DNA of 12,542 bases, taken from the NCBI GenBank assembly GCA_903960725.1, contig CAJCBY010000283.1:1-12542 (forward strand). Reading direction: 5' to 3'. The notes below the pieces were generated by a model. The model ran no database searches, was not told where the DNA came from, and was given only the letters and a program-made list of their open reading frames with translations. This DNA comes from an uncultured Cytophagaceae bacterium. Lineage in GTDB: Bacteria; Bacteroidota; Bacteroidia; Cytophagales; Spirosomataceae. Of this stretch, positions 6,301-11,706 are shown piece after piece. Within the stretch, counting starts at the first letter, position 1. Each line of letters starts with the position of its first letter. The translations under genes were made by a program, and so were the position numbers.

Positions 6301-7006
6301 ATTGGATTTGAAAGCTAGTATTACTGCACTAAATTTAAAAGCTAACTCAACTGATCTGGCGCTAAAAGCGGATATCACGGATTTAAATTTAAAAGCGCCT
6401 ATTGCCTCCCCTACGTTTACCGGATCTGTTTCTGGAATTACAAAAGCGATGGTCAGCCTAGCAAATGTAGACAATACGACAGATCTATTAAAACCCATCA
6501 GCTCGGCCACACAGACGGCTCTCAATTTAAAAGTAAGCTTAACCGGTATTGAGACATTGACAAATAAAACCTTAACCGCTCCTACCTTAACTTCACCTGT
6601 ATTAGGGACTCCAGCATCAGGTACCGCCACTAATTTAACGGGCTTACCCTTGACTACCGGTGTAACTGGAACATTAGCAGTTGCCAATGGAGGCACAGGT
6701 GCTATAACAATATCTGGTATGGTAAAAGGTAATGGAACCTCAGTAATGACAGCGGCGGTTCAAGGAACAGATTTTAGCTTAGTTCGAGAGGTTGCGGATG
6801 AATATACAGCGACTATAGGTCAAACAGCATTTGTCCTAACGCAGACTAAATCAAGCAATGCATTACTTAAGCTGTACATCAATGGTGTGCGTATTTCTAA
6901 AACAGCATTTAGCCTATCTGGAACTACATTCACTTATATTCCTGCGAACAATGATACCTATACGCTAATTGCAGGAGACCGCGTTCAAATTGACTATTTC
7001 TATTAA
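3332..7006 (+). CDS. Exported phage tail-fibre-like repeat protein (putative surface fibre/adhesin)
   Basis: This 1224-residue protein has a signal peptide (1-20, ...GICLISYGQ). Residues about 21-143 are the Bacteroidota domain that starts GLNYQAVILDPNP and ends SPYALYAKSVDYL. After that come nine cores of the type VGLGNVNNTSDLxKPIS followed by TATQTALDLKA, alternating with PTFTGSVSGIT segments and KAxxTDLxL nonapeptides. Two long modules also hold YTGLYNGGVFI...GDVFIVSTDP..NNGRTFIY and ARYVQLAGNTMQGDL. These resemble phage tail-fibre repeats. The C-terminal part (about 1075-1224) has TLTNKTLTAPTLTSPVLGTP, GLPLTTGVTGTLAVANGGTG and a terminal beta-domain with LYINGVRIS and GDRVQIDYFY, again phage-fibre-like. 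I saw no T9SS C-terminal signal, no transmembrane anchor after the signal peptide and no cysteine in the mature part. A trimeric surface fibre is likely by analogy; the ligand is unknown. Confidence 0.83.
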   Translation: MYKFSYTILFLGICLISYGQKTGLNYQAVILDPNPIYMPGNNYTGQPLANKAIELKFSLYNGLRKDYEETQNVQTDDYGLINVVIGKGQKMGKTNFDEIYWSDTLHILQVEVKFPSATNYTEISRSPLQYSPYALYAKSVDYLNVKGTPTKLSFFQNDAGLLNQTDLTTLRLEIKNQIDQIILNDVPLASEIVPGKIKLSGDLSGQATAPLIKENAITQEKILNGAVHSAKLKDSSVVDQKIAFGINPAKVGLGLVNNTSDLNKPISSSVKAALDLKASTTDLMTKANISDLNLKAPIESPVFTGSVSGISATMVGLSNVNNTADLAKPISTATQTALNLKGNVSKVNGVSPDANGNVVISLGKNYTGLYNGGVFITSATPIDGDVFIVSTDPDGANNGRTFIYLNPDWNEITNNIGTTDARYVQLAGNTMQGDLLFPSGKKVSLTDLPTAATDAVNKEYVDAAKTLDATALINGKIRLAGDLSGTAASPEIAIGAITNAKIASGISASKVGLGNVDNTSDEAKPISTVTQTALDLKASIASVNLKANTTDLVLKADITDLNLKAPIASPTFTGSVSGITAAMVGLANVNNTSDLAKPISTATQTALDLKATNTDLALKASSTDLLLKADNTSLNLKAPIASPTFTGIVSGITSTMVGLSNLDNTADLSKPISTATQTALDLKANTTDLEAGLASKAGTASPTFTGNVSGITATMVGLGEVNNTSDANKPISTATQTALDLKGTVKKVNGVSPNADGEIAISLGRNYTGVYNGGSFNIGGITPIGGDIFIVSGDPTGSNNGRTFIFVSPNWNEITNNIGTTDARYVQLAGSTLQGNLIFPTSKKITLADLPTLSTDAANKAYVDASITLDATSLINGKIRLAGDLTGTASSPTIAAGAITDAKIATGISSSKVGLGNVNNTSDLGKPISTATQTALDTKASNTSLALKAPIDAPTFTGTVSGITKIMVGLGNVDNTTDALKPVSTATQTALDLKASITALNLKANSTDLALKADITDLNLKAPIASPTFTGSVSGITKAMVSLANVDNTTDLLKPISSATQTALNLKVSLTGIETLTNKTLTAPTLTSPVLGTPASGTATNLTGLPLTTGVTGTLAVANGGTGAITISGMVKGNGTSVMTAAVQGTDFSLVREVADEYTATIGQTAFVLTQTKSSNALLKLYINGVRISKTAFSLSGTTFTYIPANNDTYTLIAGDRVQIDYFY
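4082..6540 (+). repeat. Nine VGL-N-NT-D-KPIS repeat cores linked by 27-nt (nonapeptide) units
   Basis: The core V codons are at 4082, 4274, 4862, 5081, 5300, 5477, 6068, 6233 and 6452. Spacings within runs are 192, 219, 219, 177, 165 and 219 nt. The values 165, 192 and 219 differ by exactly 27 nt and match one, two or three KAxxTDLxL nonapeptides between cores; 177 is one nonapeptide plus four residues (GLAS). The two long gaps (588 and 591 nt) hold the larger globular segments. Copies differ mainly at third codon positions. Confidence 0.88.
4367..6540 (+). repeat. ~1.2-kb super-module repeated in tandem within the fibre gene
   Basis: Module one (4367-5569) and module two (5570 to about 6540, shorter at its end) both start at KVNGVSP. 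They run in the same order through YTG-YNGG, GD-FIVS-DP, NNGRTFI, NEITNNIGTTDARYVQLAG, GKIRLAGDLTGTA-like and AKIA-GIS-SKVGLGNV segments. The start-to-start offset is 1203 nt (401 codons), and 1206 nt by the VGLGNV core. A shorter, older-looking relative of the last part occurs before module one (PGKIKLSGDLSGQA near 3911). The middle holds different numbers of VGL cores: three more in module one, two in module two. Confidence 0.85.
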
Positions 7007-7010
7007 AAAA

Positions 7011-7778
7011 ATGTATAGAACTCTATTTTTCATTCTTATCCCTTTTTTGAGTTTTACTCAATTAACTAAAACGGGATTTCGACATACGAATCCAAACCTA
7101 TATATAGATTTTAGTGGAAGAATTGGTGGCGGAAAAGGATTAGAACGCTTTGGAAAGCAAACATTGGCTTTTGTATGTGGGAATTCATTAACTATAATAC
7201 ATACAACGACAAAAGGAGTAGCACCTCTCAATAAAACAGTAACTTATGGAACTGTAAAGTCATCTCTGAGTGGATCTGAAAAATGTTGGATAACCCAAAA
7301 TCTAGGATCAACTAATCAAGCGACATCAGAAACAGACGTCTCTGAATCAGCTGCGGGTTGGTATTGGAAATTCAACAAGAAAAAAGGCTACAAAAATAAT
7401 GGTACCAGCTCAACACCTACCTTCACACCTACCTATACAAATGAGATCTCAAATTGGGTAGTCAGCAATGACCCCTGCGCCATTGAATTAGGAGCTGGCT
7501 GGAGAATTCCAACCGTAACAGAATGGAATAATGTAAATAGTAGTAACCTCAGAGCCCAAGCCTATGCAGGTCCTTTGAAAATGCACGCCGCAGGTTATGT
7601 TAGTAATGGAAATAATTCAGTATTGATGAATCGTGGTTCGCAATTTTTTTATTGGAGCTCAACTAATTCAGATGCGACTCTAGCTAAAGGACTGGTCATA
7701 TACACGACTCAGACATACAATCAAATTTCGAATAATGACAAGGATGCTGGACTTTCTGTCCGTTGTATTCGTGACTAG
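7011..7778 (+). CDS. Exported FISUMP (Fibrobacter succinogenes major paralogous) domain protein
   Basis: This 255-residue protein has a signal peptide (MYRTLFFILIPFLSFTQ). After a short Gly-rich linker (IGGGKGLERFG) comes the FISUMP-type region: FVCGNSLTI (55-62), TKTVTYG-like NKTVTYGTV, KCWITQNLG (91-99), AAGWYWKFNKKKGYK, NDPCAIELGAGWRIPTVTEW (153-172), YWSST (214-218) and the ending GLSVRCIRD. This C-type-lectin-like fold is frequent in Bacteroidota surface proteins. Four cysteines (56, 92, 156, 252) could form disulfides. ATG at 7011, 4 nt after the fibre stop, is preferred to TTG at 6969, which would sit inside the fibre gene and push the signal peptide inward. Sharing the cluster with the fibre suggests it decorates or anchors it, or binds a surface ligand; that is inference. 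The domain call is confident, the function not. Confidence 0.82.
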   Translation: MYRTLFFILIPFLSFTQLTKTGFRHTNPNLYIDFSGRIGGGKGLERFGKQTLAFVCGNSLTIIHTTTKGVAPLNKTVTYGTVKSSLSGSEKCWITQNLGSTNQATSETDVSESAAGWYWKFNKKKGYKNNGTSSTPTFTPTYTNEISNWVVSNDPCAIELGAGWRIPTVTEWNNVNSSNLRAQAYAGPLKMHAAGYVSNGNNSVLMNRGSQFFYWSSTNSDATLAKGLVIYTTQTYNQISNNDKDAGLSVRCIRD

Positions 7779-7784
7779 CATCAA

Positions 7785-8459
7785 ATGAAAATCCTCTTTT
7801 TTCTACTTTCATTTTCACTAGTTGCACAACAACCCGTTGAGGTATTCACTGTATATGGAAAGCCGAATTCTAAACGCATTTCAATTGAAAAAGTTATTCT
7901 TCACATAAGGGATTTGAAATCGCAATCCTCTATTTCGTATGGTGAAGCCGTCGATTACTATTATAAAAAAATCGCTGCAACTGGCAAAAACAACTGGATC
8001 GAGAAGCTGGAAGAATTCAGTTTAGATCCTGCTTGTACTGCGAAAATGAGAGATAAAATCAATGCACAAATAGAGCGCATTCGAACATTACAAATCGGAG
8101 AAAAAGCACCCAATATAATTACACAAAATTTCAACCTCCATCAGTACAAATCGGAGATAAATAGCCTTTTATTACTTTTTTACAGCCCCTCTTGCTTTCA
8201 TTGTACCGAACTTTTGGTCGATTTAATCCCCTATTCAGAAAAGGTTAAACTACCCGTCATTGCCATTCAAGTAGATGAAGAAATGAATCCATGGACTTTT
8301 CCTGCACACTGGAAAATAATTAAAGCAAACGAAAAGGTGCGAAAAGAGTATGGCGTCTTCTCCACTCCAAGCCTATTTCTGATCCAAGGAAATAACATGC
8401 GAATTAGTACAATTCCTGAAAACATGTCTGAAATAAAGAAGTCCGAACATCTTTTTTGA
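7785..8459 (+). CDS. Exported thioredoxin-like thiol-disulfide protein (TlpA/redoxin-type)
   Basis: This 224-residue protein has a short signal peptide (MKILFFLLSFSLVAQQ), so it acts in the periplasm. Residues about 30-100 form a mostly helical N-terminal region with a lone Cys84. The thioredoxin fold follows: IGEKAPN (104-110), LLLLFYSPSCFHCTELL with the CFHC active site (137-140), a PVIAIQVD strand, and the cis-Pro loop STPSLFLI (193-200). These are TlpA-like features found in many Bacteroidota exported oxidoreductases. It starts 6 nt after the FISUMP gene and closes the four-gene cluster. The mature fibre and barrel proteins lack cysteine, so the four-cysteine FISUMP protein is the natural client, by inference. 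Whether it oxidises, reduces or isomerises disulfides cannot be told. Confidence 0.8.
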   Translation: MKILFFLLSFSLVAQQPVEVFTVYGKPNSKRISIEKVILHIRDLKSQSSISYGEAVDYYYKKIAATGKNNWIEKLEEFSLDPACTAKMRDKINAQIERIRTLQIGEKAPNIITQNFNLHQYKSEINSLLLLFYSPSCFHCTELLVDLIPYSEKVKLPVIAIQVDEEMNPWTFPAHWKIIKANEKVRKEYGVFSTPSLFLIQGNNMRISTIPENMSEIKKSEHLF

Positions 8460-8511
8460 ATAAATTGACTTTTGTCATTCTAATGTGTTTCTTTTTTGGG
8501 TAATTTACATC

Positions 8512-9588
8512 ATGAAAAAACTAGTCCTTTTTGCTGTAGGAATTATGCTTTTTTCTTGTGGAAAGAAACAAGAAACGAGTCTTCCCTCATTAGGTCCCAT
8601 CACAGAATCAATTTACGCCTCAGGTGTATTAAAAACAGCTGACCAATACCAAGCTTATGTGACCGTAAATGGAATTATAAGTCAAATTTTAGTTAAGGAA
8701 GGGGATTCTGTTCACATTGGAAGTCCTTTAGTTTCCATTACAAATGAAACCCAACGCTTTGCCGCAGAAAATGCGTCTCTAGCAGCTAATTTCAACGACT
8801 TTTCAGCTAATTCCGGAAAGTTAGACGAAGCTAAATTAGTAATTGAATCAGCAAAGAATAAATTCAAATTGGATTCTGCTCTTTATTTCCGCCAAAAGAA
8901 TCTTTGGGAGCAGCAAATAGGCACTAAGGTGGATTTAGAGATAAAAGAATTAGCGTTTCAAACGTCTAAATCAAATTACTTATCCGCAATCCAGCGATTC
9001 CGTGATTTAAAACGAAGCTTGGCATTTAACTCCTCACAAGCGAAAAAAAATTTACAGATTTCCGCGAATCAAGCACAGGATTTTATTCTACGATCTAAAA
9101 CAAATGGTATCGTTTACAGTATTTTAAAGTCAATGGGTGAAATAGTAAGTCCGCAATCCCCCATTGCTGTGATAGGCAATTACCAAGATTTTGTTTTGGA
9201 AATGCAGGTAGATGAAAATGATATTTTACGCGTTCAAAATGGCCAAAAAGTTATTGTGACTTTAGATAGCTATAAAAATCAAGCGTTTGAAGCTCGTGTA
9301 TCAAAGATATCTGAGATAATGAATGAGAGAAGTAAGACTTTTTTAGTGGAAGCAACCTTTACTAAAGCTCCACCTAAACTATTTCCAAACATTACTTTTG
9401 AAGCCAATATTTTATTGAATAAAAAAGAGAATGTCCTTTTAATTCCTAGAAATTATTTGAAACAAGACTCCATTGTTACCCTTGCATCTGGCGAAGAAAG
9501 AATAGTTAAAGTGGGTTTAAAAGATTTTCAAAAAGCAGAGATTTTATCCGGTCTAAAAGTATCAGATGAAATCGTAAAGCCTAAATAA
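8512..9588 (+). CDS. Lipoprotein membrane-fusion (periplasmic adaptor) subunit of an ABC exporter, HlyD/MacA-like
   Basis: This 358-residue protein has a lipoprotein signal MKKLVLFAVGIMLFSCGKK (lipobox LFSC, lipid-bearing Cys16). An RND/HlyD-type adaptor follows. The first lipoyl half contains VNGIISQILVKEGDSVHIGSPL (52-73). A helical hairpin covers about 83-188 (SLAANFNDF... to ...NLQISANQAQ). The second lipoyl half is SKTNGIVYSILKSMGEIVSP (195-214), followed by beta-barrel segments such as VLEMQVDENDILRVQNGQKV and the membrane-proximal end. ATG at 8512 is chosen over GTG at 8485 because it starts the lipoprotein signal exactly. It lies 52 nt after the thioredoxin-like gene, so it may begin a new transcript. 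Its stop overlaps the permease ATG by one base (TAATG). It would link the inner-membrane permease to an outer-membrane channel that is not encoded here. Confidence 0.86.
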   Translation: MKKLVLFAVGIMLFSCGKKQETSLPSLGPITESIYASGVLKTADQYQAYVTVNGIISQILVKEGDSVHIGSPLVSITNETQRFAAENASLAANFNDFSANSGKLDEAKLVIESAKNKFKLDSALYFRQKNLWEQQIGTKVDLEIKELAFQTSKSNYLSAIQRFRDLKRSLAFNSSQAKKNLQISANQAQDFILRSKTNGIVYSILKSMGEIVSPQSPIAVIGNYQDFVLEMQVDENDILRVQNGQKVIVTLDSYKNQAFEARVSKISEIMNERSKTFLVEATFTKAPPKLFPNITFEANILLNKKENVLLIPRNYLKQDSIVTLASGEERIVKVGLKDFQKAEILSGLKVSDEIVKPK

Positions 9589-10841
9589 TGAATTTCAAAC
9601 TCGTCTACCAGGTAGCCTTCTCCTTATTAATTGCGCGCTGGAAACAAACGCTGGTCGCAGCAATAGGTGTGACCATTAGCATTACCATGTTTGTGACGGT
9701 CCTGAGCTTTATGTCGGGTTTAAATGATATGCTAGATGGGTTAATCACAAATAGAACGGCCCACGTTCGTATTTATAAGGAAATCCAAATTTCTGATAAG
9801 CAACCTGCTGATTTTATTAATCAAAAGGGACATAATTTCGTCTCCTCCATTAAACCTAAAAATGAGTTATTAGGAATAAACAATAGTAAGACAATCATTT
9901 CTTCCTTAGAAAATGATGAACGCGTGTTAGGGGTCGCGCCTAAAATTAGCGCACAAGTATTTTATAATGTGGGAGCAGTAGATTTAACGGGTGCGATTTT
10001 TGGCATTGATCCTGTGGAAGAAAATAGGCTATTTAAGTTTAGTGACTATGTAACATCTGGAAATTACATTGACCTTAAAAATATTCCCAATAGTATTATT
10101 TTAGGAAAAGGTGCGGCCACTAAGATGATGGCAAGTGTAGGGGATGTGATTCAGGTAACTACAAGTAAAGGCGATCAGGTCGCACTACGTGTGGTGGGTA
10201 TATTTCAATCTGGAATTCAAGAATTAGACAATGTCCAAAGTTATTGTTCCTTATCTACTACCCAAAAAATTCTAGGACAACCAAGTAACTACATTACAGA
10301 TATTCAAGTCAAATTAAAGGATATTCTTTGGGCGCCGGAGGTTGCGAAGGAGTACCAGAAAATTTACGAGTTAAACGCTGTTGATATACAAACTGCAAAT
10401 TCCCAATTTGAAACAGGGAGCTCCGTAAGGACTTTAATTTCTTATGCTGTGGGCATTACACTTTTGCTAGTGGCGGGCTTTGGAATTTATAACATTCTGA
10501 ACATGATGATCTATGAAAAAATGGATTCTATTGCCATTTTGAAGGCGGTTGGATTTTCAGGAAAGGATGTTAATAAAATATTTATATCCATTGCGCTTAG
10601 CATTGGTATTTTTGGAGGTTTAATGGGGCTACTAATGGGTTTTGGATTATCCTCATTAATAGACCAAATTCCCTTTAATACAGAATCCCTCCCTACCATC
10701 AAAACCTATCCAATTAATTACAACCCTAAGTTTTATCTGATTGGAGGTACTTTTGCGATAGTGACTACTTATTTCGCTGGATTCTTTCCGTCTCGAAAAG
10801 CTAGTGGAATTGATCCTGTTATCATTATTAGAGGAAAATAA
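9588..10841 (+). CDS. ABC transporter permease, MacB/LolC (FtsX) type
   Basis: This 417-residue protein has the MacB/LolC topology. A first membrane helix is at about 20-43 (TLVAAIGVTISITMFVTVLS). A large periplasmic domain (about 45-280) carries the MacB-PCD-like segment (ERVLGVAPKISAQVFYNVG, IILGKGAATKM, VGDVIQVTTSKGD, VVGIFQSGI). Three C-terminal helices follow at about 283-307, 330-357 and 382-401. The cytoplasmic loop KMDSIAILKAVGFSGKDV (311-328) is the conserved FtsX-domain coupling region, and the end PSRKASGIDPVIIIRGK matches the family's typical terminus. These transporters move lipoproteins, peptides or drugs out of the inner membrane rather than using a substrate channel. Translationally coupled to the adaptor upstream and the ATPase downstream (1-nt gap). 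The substrate is unknown. Confidence 0.9.
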   Translation: MNFKLVYQVAFSLLIARWKQTLVAAIGVTISITMFVTVLSFMSGLNDMLDGLITNRTAHVRIYKEIQISDKQPADFINQKGHNFVSSIKPKNELLGINNSKTIISSLENDERVLGVAPKISAQVFYNVGAVDLTGAIFGIDPVEENRLFKFSDYVTSGNYIDLKNIPNSIILGKGAATKMMASVGDVIQVTTSKGDQVALRVVGIFQSGIQELDNVQSYCSLSTTQKILGQPSNYITDIQVKLKDILWAPEVAKEYQKIYELNAVDIQTANSQFETGSSVRTLISYAVGITLLLVAGFGIYNILNMMIYEKMDSIAILKAVGFSGKDVNKIFISIALSIGIFGGLMGLLMGFGLSSLIDQIPFNTESLPTIKTYPINYNPKFYLIGGTFAIVTTYFAGFFPSRKASGIDPVIIIRGK

Positions 10842-10842
10842 G

Positions 10843-11517
10843 ATGGATAAGGTAGTATTAGAGGCTAAAGAAATTACGAAATACTTTCACGATCCTGTGA
10901 CAGTAAAAATCTTAGACAAAGTCAGCTTCCAATTGAAGCAAAGTGAATTTGTCTCCGTTATCGGTAGATCAGGCTGTGGTAAATCCACATTACTTTATAT
11001 TTTATCTACCATGGATACTGATTATGAGGGCGATCTACTCGTGGATGGCATATCTATGAGAGATAAAAAAGAGGGTGAATTAGCCATCGTTCGAAATGAA
11101 AAAATTGGCTTTGTTTTTCAATTCCATTATTTACTGAATGAATTCTCCGTATTAAAAAATGTCATGCTTCCTGGACTAAAATTAGGCAAGTTTTCAGAAA
11201 AAGAAATCGAACACAAAGCTTATGAAAAATTAAAGATTTTAGGAATAGAAAACGAGGCACTCAAAGATCCTAATCAACTTTCCGGAGGACAAAAACAACG
11301 AGTGGCCATTGCTCGAGCACTCATTAATGACCCCTTATTAATTATGGGTGATGAGCCAACTGGAAACTTAGATAAAAAGAACTCAGAAATTGTCTTCAAC
11401 ATATTTAAAGAACTGGCAGAAGAGTATAAACAAACGCTTCTAATTGTTACACACGATAATGAATTCGCCGCGAGGACGACTCGAATTATTGAAATGGAAG
11501 ACGGTCATATTAAATAA
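10843..11517 (+). CDS. ABC transporter ATP-binding protein, LolD/MacB-type
   Basis: This 224-residue ATPase has all the expected motifs: Walker A GRSGCGKST (41-49), Q-loop VFQFHYLL (Gln93), signature LSGGQ (146-150), Walker B LLIMGDEPTGNLD (165-177) and H-loop LLIVTHD (His204). Length and motifs fit the LolD/MacB/FtsE clade. In E. coli MacB this domain is fused to the permease; here it is separate, as in LolCDE. ATG at 10843, one base after the permease stop and preceded by a purine-rich AGAGGAAAATAAG, is preferred to GTG at 10804, which lies inside the permease gene. It energises the transporter formed with the two upstream genes. Its stop codon runs into the A-tract that serves as the minus-strand T-tract of the following terminator. 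Confidence 0.93.
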   Translation: MDKVVLEAKEITKYFHDPVTVKILDKVSFQLKQSEFVSVIGRSGCGKSTLLYILSTMDTDYEGDLLVDGISMRDKKEGELAIVRNEKIGFVFQFHYLLNEFSVLKNVMLPGLKLGKFSEKEIEHKAYEKLKILGIENEALKDPNQLSGGQKQRVAIARALINDPLLIMGDEPTGNLDKKNSEIVFNIFKELAEEYKQTLLIVTHDNEFAARTTRIIEMEDGHIK

Positions 11518-11523
11518 AAAAAA

Positions 11524-11551
11524 GGAGCAAAGGGTCATTAACCCTCGCTCC
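11524..11551 (-). terminator. Rho-independent terminator, best placed for the minus-strand regulator gene
   Basis: GGAGC (11524-11528) pairs with GCTCC (11547-11551), and inside it AGGGT (11531-11535) pairs with ACCCT (11541-11545) around a CATTA loop. Read on the minus strand the hairpin is followed at once by eight Ts (A-run 11516-11523), a classic intrinsic terminator for the regulator gene that ends at 11707. On the plus strand no T-tract follows directly, so there it may only protect the 3' end of the transporter mRNA or stop weakly. The rest of 11552-11706 shows no gene. Confidence 0.8.
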
Positions 11552-11706
11552 CTGCATTCATCTGTTCTATTATTATTTTTAGTGGTTAGGCGGTATCAGA
11601 TTCGCTTAAACAATAGTAGGGCTTTAGGTAGAGTTTATGAAATTTATAGCTACTTGTATGTTCCATTTTCGAAAATCCGAACAAAGTAATCCCAAAAACG
11701 CTTAAA

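Noticed and set aside
3820..6696. Long open frames on the minus strand within the fibre gene (3820-4410, 4540-4920, 4921-5577, 5914-6696)
   Set aside because: They are antisense shadows of the repeated codons; their peptides (FKSKAVCVAVLIGL-type) repeat in step with the sense repeats and resemble no protein family.
3332..7006. A prophage or tail-like contractile particle
   Set aside because: The fibre repeats are phage-like, but there is no sheath, tube, baseplate, capsid, holin or lysin gene nearby, and the protein has a secretion signal and a Bacteroidota N-terminal domain.
10511..10702. 63-codon minus-strand frame inside the permease gene
   Set aside because: It is antisense to conserved FtsX-domain coding sequence.
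11444..11689. 81-codon plus-strand frame after the ATPase gene
   Set aside because: It overlaps the ATPase in another frame, crosses the terminator hairpin and shows no domain or signal.
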